Source: Apiospora phragmitis (lineage: Eukaryota; Ascomycota; Sordariomycetes; Amphisphaeriales; Apiosporaceae). Taken from it: 64,000 nt of DNA. The notes under the pieces are model-generated. The model did not search any database, had not been told where the DNA came from, and saw nothing but the letters and a program-made list of their open reading frames with translations. The stretch lies in contig JAQQWL010000009.1 in the NCBI GenBank assembly GCA_038363925.1, forward strand, positions 682,001-746,000, in the 5' to 3' direction. Both the position numbers and the translations under genes were made by a program. This document shows, in pieces, positions 12,057 to 24,741 of the stretch (its first letter is position 1; each line of letters opens with the position of its first letter).

Positions 12057-14052
12057 CTAGAAGGGCACTCGGGGCGCCACATCCCTCCAGAATTCGCATC
12101 GCGCACCGCGTCCTCCTTCCCAGCTTGTAGCGTTCACGAGACGAAACGTATTGACAATGCCGCTCCCGTTGCGCACATAGTAACTGAGATCCGGTGTCAC
12201 CGTGACTAGGGTGGTGTCTCCCCCGTCGTATTGAGGTCCATCTGGTAGGGCGCCGCAAGGGTGTACGCAGGCCAGTAGATGCTGCCGCCGCCATCCGCGG
12301 GGGTCGCGGCGTTGCTGAGGCCGGCTGTGGCGTCCGCCATCGATATCACCGGCGAGCCCGATACGATGAAGTTGCCCCAGATCTTCTGGAACGCGTGACT
12401 GAAGTCAGCGTTGGGGGTGTCGGCTCCGATGGAGAAGTACGCCGTCAGGTCGGCCCCGTGGTAGGCCGGAGTCACGGAGTATTGATACTTCCAGGCCTGG
12501 AGGGAGTTGTTATTATTGGCGCCGCAGCTGAAGGCTTCGGCGAGCCACTGGGCGGGGCAATCGAAGAGGGACTCGGCCGCAATGTTGAACACGCTCTGCT
12601 GCAGGCCCGTGGCCATCTCCGACACGGTCAGCGCGGTTGGGCCCTGGTCGCCAAGCGTATCGTAGCGAGAGCCATTGTTGCCGGGCTCCGACTGGCTGAT
12701 CTGGTAGATATAGTCGAGTTCTCGCCTATCTTCCACCGTAAATTTTGGAAACGTATTGGATATGAATCGGCTGTAGGCGTTCGCCGTCGATACCTCGGGA
12801 TTGGTCAAGGGTACTCCTTCGTTGCCATTATTCTGTTTCGATTGGTTAGAGAGGGTTGGAATTCGTAGATGGTGAAAGAAACTTACTCCAACGAGGATTC
12901 GCTTCCCAGCAACATGGCCCGACAGTAGTTGCTTCGACGGCAGGCCCCGGATGTAGTCGTCGTCGATCACAGGCCCAAATGCAAAGCTCCCAAAGTAGCC
13001 TCGAGTGGTTGACACGAGGCCACTTGCATTCTGTAGTGTCGCAGTATCCGTTGAAACCAGACAGTCGAAAACATCAGAGCGGTTCTTTAGCTCTGAAGTA
13101 GTCCCAGCGTCACAGCCTACCAGGTCTGCGAAAGCGTCGTAATTTGCAGTGGGGAAGCCATCGTCAAACCTGTAAAGAGGAGGTGCCCAGGGACTAGCAG
13201 CGATGATCTGGACAAAGTTAGTGGTCAGTGTGTACCTGGACTCAGGGAGCAGCCAGGAATGAACATACGTTGTTGAAGAGGTTGGTCTCGTTGCCGCCAT
13301 AAGCCAGAGCATGGTGCATGACCGAACCCGCCCCGGAGGACTCACCACCGATGGTGACGTTGTTTCCGTTACCTCCGAACTTGGAGATGTGTTGCTTGAC
13401 CCATTCCATCGCGAATCTCTGATCCAACAGGCCAGCGTTCAGCACCCCCTTGGCCTTGATCTCAGGTGAAGCTAGGTATCCGAAGGCGCCCAGGCGGTAC
13501 TGGATCATGACAGCGATAAAGCTGTTGTTGTTGGTGTTTATGAGAGCACTAGGGTCGTAGAGCGAGGCTCCAAAGACTGAATTACCCCCTCCATCTAGAA
13601 AACATCGTGAGTGTCAGTCAGCAAACAGGAGGGGAATGCATTGCATGCTCACGTATCCACATGAAGACCGGCAATTTCTTGGCGTTGGGCGGGGCGTAGA
13701 CATTGAGATAGAGGCAGTCTTCGTTCCCGGGGCCCGAGTTGAAGCCGTAGATAGTAGGGGTGCCGAAGGCGCCGGTCTGCGGGCACATCGGAGGTGGGTC
13801 GACGGCGATGGTGACCCGGCTGTTGTTGAATAGTGGCGGTTGCGGTGCCTGCCACCGCAGCTTGCCCACCGGTGGCGAGGCATAGCGAACCCCCTTCCAG
13901 ATGTTCAGATCGAAGTTGGCGTCATGGTACCCTCTGTATCTTGCGTAGCCGAGATTCACGATTGGGCCCGTGGAGTTGGATTCAGCGAAAGCCGGTGCTG
14001 CGAAGATCGCAATAGCGAGGGCTAGAGTCAGGCGTATAAGGCCCCCTTCCAT
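12057..14052 (-). CDS. Secreted type-B carboxylesterase/lipase, 3' frameshift
   Basis: Alpha/beta hydrolase expected to be secreted. The start at 14052 gives a classical signal peptide ending near AAPAFAES. Exons: 13653-14052, 13269-13594, 12887-13207, then the last exon from 12832 down. Introns 13595-13652, 13208-13268 and 12833-12886 are GT-AG. Motifs in order: GNEDCLYLNVYAP (family signature), HGGG oxyanion hole with its His codon split C|AT by intron 1, GESSGAGS nucleophile elbow, and YHGADL with the catalytic His. As written, the frame stops at 12206. One more G in the run at 12220-12224 would extend it to 12057 through a normal family ending (WEGGRGARCEFW). So a one-base deletion or sequencing error is likely. 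Substrate unknown. Confidence 0.88.
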
Positions 14053-14920
14053 AGCGAATATCGTTGTTGATACTTCTTGCAAGGGCACGAAGTAAGACGT
14101 TGAAGCAGGCAACGAGTGATTCGCTTGAAAAATCAGAGGTCTGTGGGGTTTGGGTCGCCGGACTCGTGGCGCGTCAGCAATCCCACGTCAGATTGGGGGC
14201 CGTCGATGAAAAGCATTGTTTGCTGTGGGGCTTGCTTATATTCACTCGTCCTCGGCTTTCCCGGATATGGTATCGTAACTCCGGCACCGTCTGAGATATT
14301 TGCGCATGAGATGAACTTCAATATCGCTTCCCTCTTTGCACTTGCGAAGATGATCTGTCACTCAGACGCGATCTACTGATCTCAATATGGTCTTGTCTGT
14401 CTTCATCCCGCCCATTTCCCAACACTACGAGGGCCCGTGGACCTACAGTACACTCGTTCATGGCTCGGAGAAGTATAATAGACGCCTTCCCTCTCATGGT
14501 AGCTGGAGTAGTGGCGACATGTAGTAATTTAAGCATTCATACCTTCATTTTGACAAACTACGTCTGGCATGCGCACCGCCACCTTCAAGTTGCGTTCTAC
14601 ATGCAATCACAGATGCAAGCTAGGGAGACAGAGCAGGGATGGTGAAAGGGTTACAGATATGCCGCAGTACGAAAGTCACGAAGCAAGACCAAGATGCCAA
14701 GACAGCGGCGCCAGGTATCAACTTGATGTTCATTCTATCAAGGAGGAGAAAAAGTACATATTATCTAGAGGATCAGAGCTTGGTAGATCCTGACAGTGGC
14801 ATCCGTTTCGGGTGGTGTCAAAATGTGTTTGTGGCAGAGGGCGACGACGTCGGTGCTTTGCACTGCCGCCGCCATTGTGGGCTTTCGCCGAAGGTACCAG
14901 AATGAACCCCCCTTAGGAGT
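14053..14920. other. Intergenic, promoter of the carboxylesterase and nothing else recognised
   Basis: Short chance frames only on both strands. Confidence 0.5.
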
Positions 14921-16740
14921 TTAAGAGGACTCGGGAGGATGAGCTGTATCATCGGTCTGCGACTCCTCGCCGGTATCTTCGCCCTCTTTGAAGTCAAACT
15001 TGAACTTGTTGATCAAGGCCTCGAGCTTCTCGAGCAAGCGCTTTGTCATGAAATCATAGGACTCCTCCATGGTCAAGTGCTCGCCCTCTTCGCATTCAGT
15101 CATTGTCTCCTGAATCAAGGCTCGGAGCATCTCGGGAAAGCGCTCCATCACGAAGTGATAGTGCTCCACGGAGGCGGAGTGGTTGTGTAGGTAGTCGAAA
15201 AGGTTCTCCAACTCTTGTGCGGTGGCCTTCTGTAATGAAATCAAGACGCGGTCCGCTAGTAATTCTACCCTCGAATTCTCGTCATCGGCGGCTTTATCGA
15301 CATTTGTCTTGAAGGTTGCCAGGGCATTCGACGCAGCTCTCTTGTCTTGATTGCTGCACGATTTCTCAAACGCTTTGTAGACCACTGACGCGATGAACTT
15401 GTAGCTACCGGGCCAAGAAACGGTGGGGCACATTGCCGAAAAAAAGAAAAGCGCCACAGTGGATCGCTTGTCCAAGTCAAGGATGAGACTGAACGCCTTG
15501 GCACATTTGTCCACGAGGGGGGCGTTGATAGCATCCTCGGTTTCGGCCACATGGGATGCCCGCCGGGTATTATCTACTGCATCCCAAGTTGCATCCCTGC
15601 TGTTGCCGTTGGTGCAGCGGCGAGCTCCCGATGGCGTAGGACTCTATGGGTCCATCTTCGAGGAGTTTGGGGCGCTTCTCCATGGCGGGGTCCCGGCCCT
15701 CCAGGTCTGCCGAATGACTCCGAGGCCTCTTTGCGTTCCTCACGCCAGGCCCATAGTTGACAACTTTGTTGTCGAGAATACTGGAAGCGAGTCTGTGGAT
15801 TCGGTTGGTCTCTTCGGTTCTGGCCTCTTGCTCGAGGGCCTTAACTGGCGCGGCCTCTTTTTCAGCTTGCACGGCCTCTGGATCCTCTTCCACACTGTCG
15901 GTCCGATCCATGCACTGAATCCCCTTGGTGGACTCGTCCACACCGTCGGACTGCCCGGTAGGTTTTGCAGTGATTGTATAAACTGCAGGCGCCGAAGACG
16001 TCTCAGAGCCAGTAGCCTTGTTCTTGCATAAAACAAGCATCGAGCCACTGGGCTTCGCAGAGCCAGTCTTCTCGGAAGCCGCTGCTGATTTCTCGGCAGC
16101 GAGTTCACTGCCCAGTTGCGTCATCCTCTTCAGGGCTGTCTGAATGAGGGCATTCTTCTTCTTCATCTACTTTGCGGCTGTGTTTGCCTGGGTAGTCGAA
16201 GATGTCGAGGCAGCTGGAGCCTGGATCGTCGGTGCCGAGGTCGTGGTGGACGGTGTCTCTTGTACATCCGCCTTTCTGTCACTCGGTGGTGACGCAGCGC
16301 TTGCTGGGGCCGGGTTGGGATCGACGGGGAGACTCGACGTTACCGCTTGGGCTTCCGTCTCGGCGTTCGCAGTTTGCGACGCCGACGCAGAATTGTACTG
16401 CTTCACCAGAGGTAGCCACTCATCAAGGGGGCCATCCGCAAGTCCAGGCTCCGGATACTGACTCTCGTATGCAGTCGTGATTTGCTCCGGGGTGAAGTGG
16501 GACATGGAGAAGATCATCTTCCACAAGGCCCGATCGACAACCCAGGTGACGTATTCTTCCGACAGACAGCCAGCCCGACCCAGAAGACCGACCTTGTTGG
16601 ACTCCGGGACGGAGCTGATAAAGCCCAGGATGAAATCCTCGGAAGCAGTAACACACCGTGGAAAACTTTCCAGACCATCTTCCTGGCTGACGTTTACTGT
16701 CGGGAAGAACTCCAAGGCCTTATCCAGGATAAATTAGCGT
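14921..16740 (-). pseudogene. Orphan low-complexity gene, broken or with unresolved introns
   Basis: Three consecutive minus-strand open segments (16738-16167, 16166-15570, then 15655-14921) have protein-like composition. The first two share one frame, separated by a single TAG at 16167-16169. The third is in another frame. Segment 1 is partly globular (aromatic-rich, then Ala/Ser/Thr-rich), segment 2 is Lys/Glu/Ala-rich with a basic KRPRSHS patch, and segment 3 is mostly helical with an acidic C-terminus. No ATG was found for segment 1. I recognise no domain. It could be an intact gene whose introns I could not place, or a decayed copy. It resembles the locus at 24742-26845 in architecture, not in sequence that I can match. 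Confidence 0.3.
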
Positions 16741-18761
16741 CGAGCCAAAGCCTGTGGCGATGTGCGATGCAACGAAGGACGAGGCATCTTGAGAATTTGT
16801 TAGATCTGTTCAGTAGAGGAATAATTAGCTAAACACAAGGAGATGGAATCCAAAGGGTCTCGATATCAGGTCTATGAATATTTTTGGAGAAAAATCAAAG
16901 GAAAAGTGTTGACCAGTCAGGCCGAGATCAAACTTGAGGCTTTTGGTTAGATGAGAAGGAGAGTAAAACAGATATCGATACTTACTCTTCTTTAAAGAAA
17001 GAAATCCAAATAAGGAGCGGGAGAGATTTCAGATATGGATAAAGGAGAGAAGGGAATTTATTTTGTTCAAGTCAAAACAGTGGTGGGGAAAAATCAATCA
17101 GGCAAAATCACCCACGCGTTATGTGCCTGGTCTACACAGGTCACTGAACACAATGTTTATCTCAAATATAGGGCCTAAGGTAGGTACCTAAGGGCTCGAA
17201 AGATTGAAACACACTACTAAGTCAGTATGCCTTCACTACCCTTATGTCTGCCCGCATGCGAACCCAGCACTTGGGCATTTTTCGGTCCCACGTTCCAGTA
17301 GCAGACCTCGAAGCAAATAATACATGTTTGACATTGCCATTCCCCAGGGCCTATCCAGCGGTAGGAGTTCCAAGACAGTGTTGTGATTTAGATAGTCTAA
17401 CAGCCGTAAATTGATGCTTTGGAATTGTGATTTATATGTCCCTGTCCACTTACGCCCGTATGGCCACCAAGTACTGCTTTAGATTGTCGCTTGTGCTAAC
17501 TGCAATTCTAGCTATTGATTTGACTGCTTGGTTCAGTATGTGCAATGTAGTCCAGATCGGTAAACATTCATTGGATCTCCAAATTGAGATCCACTGCGCC
17601 CGGCAGTGTAAGTTGGTAGGCACAGCTTCCAATAGTGATAATGGACCACCACTAGGGTTGTCTGTCTAATGTCCAATAATGCCTGCCACGACTGTGCCAT
17701 CACGTCCGAAAGCAGTTTCGGGGCCTCCGCATGCTATTGGCCTGGCACGGGGAGCCAAGGGCAAGCAAAGTTCAGCAAGTGCCCACCAAGCGACGTTTAA
17801 TTGAACCTCCATGCTGACATAAGCCATTTTGCCAAGTCTGTGCTGCTACGTATCCGACTGGAAGCATTGTCTTAAAATGGCGCAGAGATGTCCAAGCAGA
17901 TGTCAGCTATGATGGAGTAATTTCAAGTTCTAGGGCCAAACATGGAGAGTATCTTGTTCTCGTCAGCAACGACCCGCTCCGTTATGGCTCACTGGAGGGT
18001 CATCTGGGTTTGGGCTTTGGTTGATATTGGAGTGTCAACATGGTCAAGATGCTCTTAAATTCATGAACTTTTGAAATCAATGCATCTGAAACAACTAACA
18101 TGGCCGTGTGGTAGCACGACTACATGATGGCCCAGTGCATAGCCAGTGTGAAGTAGAATCTTTCCTGTCGAGTCTGGTCTAGTCTTTCGCAACACTCAAT
18201 GTCCAAGATTCTTTCTCTGCCATAGGACAACTGCCTTGTCCAGTAAATGCGGTTTATCCAACCTTTTAATCAAATAGCGGTTCATCCAACATTTTAAGTA
18301 TCCCGACTAAGTTGGATCTCGGAAGTCAGGGTATTACTCATCAGTACTGGTACTTTCAGGATCTACCATGAGTTGCATACGCCAATCTCAACAAGAATAA
18401 AACATTAATCATTTTCATCGCGCACCACTTTGATCAGTTAATGTCTATGTATTACACAAGGCTTTCACTTTCCTGGTACTGGTGTCACTTGTTTAGGGGA
18501 AATCGACATATCACAATATCATGTTTGGACTAAACGTAGTAATTCTCGAGCAAAAGTTACGTTGGGCGAACTATATACTCGATTACTATATCCCGAAGGC
18601 GAGGTCAACTGCGTCAGACTGCTTTGCACCTGGACGATCGGTTGTTTGCCTCAAAGGAGAAAGAAATGCAATGGTGTCCAGTAGATTCTACTGGACTGCA
18701 GCCACTTTCGTGACTCTCGGCTTCCATGCTGTGGTCATTATCCATTTTGTGCAAGTTTTTT
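16741..18761. other. Gene-poor stretch of about 2 kb
   Basis: Rather AT-rich, with many ATC/GAT-type simple motifs. No open frame above 80 codons with support, and no RNA gene recognised. Confidence 0.5.
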
Positions 18762-18838
18762 TCTCCAGATCTGGTAATCCATCCCTCTATCCAGATCTGG
18801 CAATGCCACTCCATCTAGATCTGACAACTCGTCCCCCC
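18762..18838 (+). repeat. Pyrimidine-rich minisatellite, short copy B
   Basis: CTCCAGATCTGG...CTCTATCCAGATCTGGCAAT...CTCCATCTAGATCTGAC. Two to three units related to the arrays at 7761-7918 (same orientation) and 27040-27160 (opposite). Confidence 0.6.
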
Positions 18839-18887
18839 AAGCTTCCATGTCGGCCGTATACCAGTTTATCGATAACGACGATTTCGT

Positions 18888-19397
18888 CTATATCGGTGAG
18901 ATTCCTTCACGCTCGCAGTCGATGAGCGGTGAAGGCAACAAGGATCGGCGTAGAGCCTCATGAAGATCGTCCATATCTAGGGTTGCCTCCTTAAGGTTTG
19001 GCAAGCTTGGCAAGCTGTAGTTGTTACAACATGAGGAAATGGGACAGAACATAACAGGTTCGACCGGTGCGGTCATAACCCGGACGTGACGGCGGCGGCG
19101 GCAGAAACAGCGGCCTGCGGGTGGTTCCAAGCCATTGCTGGTCTCCTGTATCGCATTCGATGGGCCTGCCAACGTGGCTTGATCATTGGATGACGACGAT
19201 CCTGCGCCACCTTGGGTTGGTGACTCGGCCACCTCGGGCTGAGCGGACTGAAACATAATGGGAGCAGAGGTGGCAGACCCTTCTTCGGCGGGTTGATCGA
19301 TTTGGCCTATCTTGGCTGGGTCTTGCATCGAGTCGGCAGCGGTGCTGTTGGGTTTGTCTGGTCGAGTTCTTGCGTGGGCTGCCTTGTTGTCTGCCAT
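18888..19397 (-). CDS. Small hypothetical protein (169 aa)
   Basis: Single open frame from ATG at 19397. The first 90 residues are Ala/Ser/Pro/Gln-rich and probably disordered. Then comes a short Cys/Arg patch (CFCRRRRH), a PISSCC segment and an amphipathic C-terminal part. No known domain, signal peptide or membrane segment. Support is only composition and length, and it may be a chance frame. Confidence 0.3.
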   Translation of the reverse strand: MADNKAAHARTRPDKPNSTAADSMQDPAKIGQIDQPAEEGSATSAPIMFQSAQPEVAESPTQGGAGSSSSNDQATLAGPSNAIQETSNGLEPPAGRCFCRRRRHVRVMTAPVEPVMFCPISSCCNNYSLPSLPNLKEATLDMDDLHEALRRSLLPSPLIDCEREGISPI

Positions 19398-20357
19398 TGT
19401 GTGGTCGAGGAAAGTCGAGGAGATGAAGATCAACCGCGGGCTTTTTTGAAGGATAGGGAGAGTGAAATGATCTGATGAGTGATGGGAGAACAGCTTGCCA
19501 GTACAAATGTGAAAAATCAAGACAGAACGAACTGTCAGATTGGGAGAATGGGGAAGCTGATAGGTTTTGGTGTTGAGGTTTGGGTTGATGATTGTGACCT
19601 GTGGGATGATGAATACTTGCCAGCTTACCTACATACATACTTACTTTACTTGGTGAAAATAGAAGGACTTATGTCACATTCCACCCAGCTGGTCTACCCT
19701 ACCCCAGGTTTGGCCGGCGAATTTGTATTTCCCAGGGTGTATTGGGATTTATTCTACCACAACCTCACTCACACTTATATATAAAATACCATAGTCGCAA
19801 GTCATCTGTAATTGTAGATCGACTAAAGTACCAGCTATCCATGTAATCTGTTTAGGTAATGTCCGGCTACTGTTGGTAAATTTGACAGAACTCCCTGCAT
19901 CGTGAAGTGGTCCTAAGGCCCCGTCACTTGGCCACAGATAAGGTTTTCGCGGGAATCAAGTGATTTTGTTGGATGAATTGAGAAATATCAGTGGTATTGA
20001 CATCCCTGGACAATCCGCAGAAGCATGCTATCTCGGCCAACAATGCACCGAAAATATCCAAAAAGAAAATTGTTTGACAGTGCAGTGCTACTACAATATC
20101 CTGGTACAATGAGACATGAACGTGGGGTAATTAACTGCAATATCGCCGAAGTATATGAGGTACTAGCACATACATTGTCATTGTGACTCAGTGCCATATA
20201 GAATGACTTGGACTCCTTTACTATCACCGGTTAGGCTTGATATTCATCACTTGATCTTAATGTAACATGATTGTGTGCACCTCTAAGCTCAACGAATTCT
20301 CTTGGTAGCACTTCAATTCCGATCACACCGGCGCCGTCAACCCTATCAACATCGATC
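19398..20357. other. Intergenic, promoter of the receptor gene
   Basis: Nothing recognised. CT-rich and TATA-like bits occur at 19620-19790 (TATATATAA near 19776). Confidence 0.45.
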
Positions 20358-21609
20358 ATGAACTTAAGAACGCCAGATGCGGAGTATCTTGCTCAGTCGA
20401 GAGCGACTGAGCTCGAAGTCTTCTTTTCAATCCCCATCCCACTCGTTCTTCTCACCACTGCCCTAAGACTGTCTGTCAGAATGGCAACCATCCCGAAGGG
20501 CAGTCTTGCCATTGACGACTACCTGATGATATGCGCCACTGTAGGTTTTTGTGGTGCTTATCTAATTCTGGTGTAAGCTAATTTAATCTTCCAGGTTGCG
20601 GCAGTCGCAGTCAGCGCAGTTGGCCTCGGTTTCGGTAAGTATACCATAACGTTCTTCTCATGGCCCAAACAAGCTGAGAATCTATTTAAGGAGCACCTTA
20701 CGGATATGGACGCCACATCGAAGCCGTTTCGCCGGGCGATTTCATAACATTCAAGATGGTAAGTTGTTGTCCGTTTCCGCCATCTGCGCTCTTTGCTGAT
20801 AGGCAATCATAACCGACATCAGGGCAACTACATCTTCTCCCACTGCTACGACGTGGCTATAGCCACAACCAAGCTCTCCGTGCTGGCCCTCTACTACCGA
20901 ATCTTCATTATACCCTGCTTCCGACGCCTCATCATCCTCACGTCCACCTTCGTCGTCCTCTGGTTTCTACTGATGGAGCTGGTCCTGCTACTTGGTTGGC
21001 AGCCTATACAGAGTTGGTGGACTGGAAATGGGGACGATGCGATCCATATAACCTGGTTTGCGTACTTCACGAATATCACCAACATGCTCACCGACTTGTG
21101 GATCTTCATCATGCCGATCCCCGTCATTTTGAAGCTTCAAACCGGAATGAATAGAAGGATCGGGCTCTGCTTCTTGTTCTCGTTCGGACTAGGAACATGC
21201 GCGATCAGTGCGGTCCGGCTTCGATGGGTCTTCTCGATGATATCTCGTGACGTCACATGTAAGTCCTCCGTCTTTCTCTTCTCTGATATGCAGATTCTCA
21301 ATAAATACAGGAAGGAATGCTCTTTATGCTGACTAGACGACTACAGGGGAAGAAGTGCCCCTCGGGATACTCTCAGCCTGGGAAGCTTGCATGGGCGTGC
21401 TCTGTGGCAACCTTCCTGTGGTGTACAGGGCTCTCAAGGGCTTTTATGTCAAGCTTATCTCGGGTCCTCGAGGTCAATCGCAAGAACGAATCTCGTTGCA
21501 ACACGGAGGCAGCTTGCAGAACTCATCGCATGAATCCCACGCCGGAGAAATTCGTAGCGTAGGATGGGCGCACTTAAAAAGTGGTCGAGCAGACATGGAA
21601 GTTACTTAG
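20358..21609 (+). CDS. PTH11-type rhodopsin-like integral membrane receptor
   Basis: Predicted plasma-membrane GPCR-like protein of 329 aa from the fungal rhodopsin-like (PTH11-related) family, without an N-terminal CFEM domain. Exons 20358-20540, 20595-20634, 20691-20758, 20823-21258 and 21347-21609; all introns GT-AG and phases agree. The ATG at 20358 is the only one in frame. Hydrophobic segments: about residues 22-38, a second built across exon 2, then four to five in exon 4, including FRRLIILTSTFVVLWFLL and LWIFIMPIPVILKL. Family marks: DDYLM after TM2, YYRIF at the end of a TM, W-x-Y/F-F-x-N in the middle, DVTWEEVPLG spanning the last intron and CGNLPV at the final TM. The C-tail is short and Ser-rich. 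Ligand unknown. Complete and undamaged. Confidence 0.85.
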
Positions 21610-22150
21610 GAGACCACACTCTGGCTAGATTGCCACCAGTCAGTTGATGGGTGCGCATTATAACGTTTCTATTATTATCGGGGCCTTATCTTTTAGATTT
21701 CGTACTATCCAGATCATACTATTAAGATGTGTTAGCAATGGATTGCGAACACTGACGCAATAAGCAATGATTTCTACCCCTTTTACCTCCCCCTATAAAT
21801 AGCTAGATCCTTTTCACTTCATGCCCGACTTAACGTGTATGTATGCCCGCTTTCTAAGATGCTCTACTCATATATCCCAGCTGGGTAATCAAATCTTGGC
21901 TCCTGGATCTTCTATAGCATAATACGCGACTAAAATATAAAATTAATAAACGTAGCAAAAAAGTCGAAACTCGCTTATAAAAACTCGCCCACCAAAACTC
22001 CAGATGGAGTATGGTATCACCTTCTCGAAGAGCTGTTCCACCAGCCGTCCGTTTCGGCATCATACCACGAGCTGGGTACCCCCAGAGAATTCCGTGTTTG
22101 AACTGTCGGCGACAGAACGCTTCCTAGGTATCGTTCCATTCGTTGTTTAC
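21610..22150. other. AT-rich intergenic block
   Basis: Clearly richer in A/T than the neighbouring genes (for example AAAATATAAAATTAATAAAC near 21932). Possibly an old, mutated repeat, but I see no terminal repeats. Confidence 0.4.
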
Positions 22151-22550
22151 TGGGACGTAACCCTTGAAGCTTGCTATGGGAGATCCGAACTTGCCTGTAG
22201 GGGAGCTTGAGGCCGCATGGAGCCTGGCTAGTATCTCAATGAGGGCAGGATCAATGATCTCATGCCGTAAATCGTGGAATTTGGTCAGGCAGAAGACCAT
22301 GTCCAGATCTCATCCCAGAATCCCCTGTGCCAGCACCAATGAGATGTTTTCAAATATGCACCGGTAAAGTTCCTTCTGGCTCTCATACTCCCCGCTAGCC
22401 ATATATTTTATATCTTCGCGTTCAATCAGTCCAAGGAACAATGTTCCCCAGCTACATGGTGAGTAGTTAGAGAAGACCCTTTTGATGCGCATCATCAAGC
22501 CCAAGCCCTGGAAAACGAGGGGACGAGGTGGCACTCGTTCCAAGACCAAG
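22151..22550 (-). pseudogene. Possible gene relic, unidentified
   Basis: Minus-strand translation gives protein-like pieces (ENISLVLAQGILG, FHDLRHEIIDPALIEILARL, GSPIASFKGYVPVNNEW) separated by stops. They suggest a decayed kinase-like or other coding fragment, but the family cannot be named. Confidence 0.2.
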
Positions 22551-24741
22551 CCAACTGCATCTCAATTCACAAGATTCTTAGCCAACAGGAAGGCCACTGC
22601 GACACAGTCAAGGGGATACAAACAGAAAGGCAGACGAGCACCCAAACATGCTTTCTCGGTCAGTGGGTGGTGCATGGTTGTCTTCTCCATCGCCAATTCG
22701 CGGAAGATTTATGGCTACCTTCTTCACAGCAATCCCGCGCTCAACCTACTTGTACGGTCAGACGCGCTGCCAAAAGCTGCCATCCCCAAACCTTATTCCT
22801 TGAGGCCGCGACAAATGTGATCAACCGAAGCCAACTTGAGACGCTGGTGTGCGTTGCATTGCACCACGTAAATCCGTTCCGACCAACCACGCCTTCCACC
22901 TCGACCCCTTCTCGCTTCGATTTCCAGCATCCAACAAGGCCCTCCCCGTCCCGTGAATTGCGATCCGATCCGATCCTCGAACAATCGACCTGCTCGCCAG
23001 CTCTGCTAGGCCAAACCAAACAAGCCCAGAAGCCAAGTCGGACGATCGCCAGCCAACTTCTTGACGGCACGAGAGACAACACTAAGCAACGAGATACCGC
23101 ATACCAAAAGCTCAGCCGAGGTGGCCTGGAGAATCTGGCTTGGCAAGGCCGGTTTCGGAACGGAAAGCGGAACTCGGCTGGTGTCATAACAACTAGAATC
23201 ATCAGTCCGCTTATTGGAGTTTCACGGCAGAAGCGTCCGGTCCTTGTCCCGTGTGCCAGACGCCACTGGAAGTTTCCATCCCGCTCTGCCCCGAACATCC
23301 GAGAAATAACCGAAGACATCAGAAGATGGGTGGCTATCTTTGCTCCCGCCGAACGAGCTAAGAGACTAAGCAGCCATAATCTGCGGAGGGAACCGACAGC
23401 TGTCTAGCTATCCTGGAGGAGTAGATAGCAACTGAGACAACTCTCAACAGCTGTCATCTTAGTTGTCGACATTCGAAGCGGATGACACTGGTCGGTACAC
23501 CAAGGGAGTCGCCATGGGGCCGGGTGCCGTTTGGCTTCAACACTGCATACATTCACTAAGTTTATTTGCCTCGCCGGTGACGAATGGGCTGCTTCAGAAG
23601 GTTCTTCCCAGAATGCTCGATCGTCAATAGCTAACAATTATTCACAGAAGAGTCTAGAAATCCCTTTAGCAGTACCCTCGCAGGATGCAGCATCAGTAGG
23701 ATAGGCTGCTGTCAATGCCTTGCTAGCTAGAATCTTATCCCATATTCGCTCGTATAGGACGTGATGATCCGCATCACACCAACAAATCCCAACCCAACAA
23801 GATCCAGCTACGAGCCTACATAGCACCTCGAACCAAACTAACGAAGTGCTCGTCACTCTGAATCCCGAGGTACAAGAAGCAAGAGATCTACTATGCTACC
23901 AGACCATAACCAAAATTTCGATCTTTGCGGTAGACGCATAGCAGCACAAGGAAACCCCTCCGCTGTCTTCTCTGGCCTAAGCCGAGATATTGCAGGAACA
24001 AGCAGCACTACAGGCCCGTTGTTTCTTTAGACGACTGTGTAGTCTGTAGAGGATATGACTGTAGCAATAGCCTTCAGTTTACCTAGTACGTAGTCACAGA
24101 TATAACGGGAGTGGAATCAAGATAATGCTTCTATACCAGTGATATTCACCATGTTCGTGGGCATCTAAAGATCACTGGTGAAGTGTGGTTAATGTCGACT
24201 TTTACGTAGACCCCTGCGGACTAACATCTGCAGTTGAATATTCCAGTACCGAGGTCGGTCCATTAACATGTACTGACCGGACTGCAAACACCGTGTATAT
24301 CTGCATTTCTATGTTAACATGTTATCCTTGCCGCTTCCCTGGTTCCTCCCGAGCCGCACCTGCCGATCGCAATTGCATGCAAAGGGATATGACAAGTCTG
24401 GTGAGCTTCAGAATTATTTTCCTGTTTCAAATCTATGCAGCTAGGGTCGATCTAGAACCTATTTGAGGGGGTCGCATTGGGAGAGAAGGAACACCATCGA
24501 AGATATCAAAACTTGGTTTACAATGGAAAACACACGAAAGCAAAGCATTTCTAAACCACTACGCGGCAAAGGAGAAGTACATTCACTCAGTCACAATGGA
24601 ATATAAAGCGATGGAGGGCTGTTGACATTGTATCATTCATGATACCCTACATACAGTACTGGTCAGCTGCACCGATGTCTGTCAACAGAAATGCCCGGCA
24701 GAGCATCTCCAATGGAGCTTGCACCGTCGAGGGCGACTCGA
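22551..24741. other. Gene-poor stretch, nothing convincing
   Basis: Frames of 190-246 codons overlap each other on opposite strands (22667-23407 plus, 22741-23319 minus), and neither shows a domain. I regard both as chance. 23640-24180 is AT-richer. Confidence 0.4.

Noticed and set aside
22667..23407. 246-codon plus-strand frame and its 192-codon antisense partner
   Set aside because: Overlap each other fully, show no domain, splice logic or biased composition.
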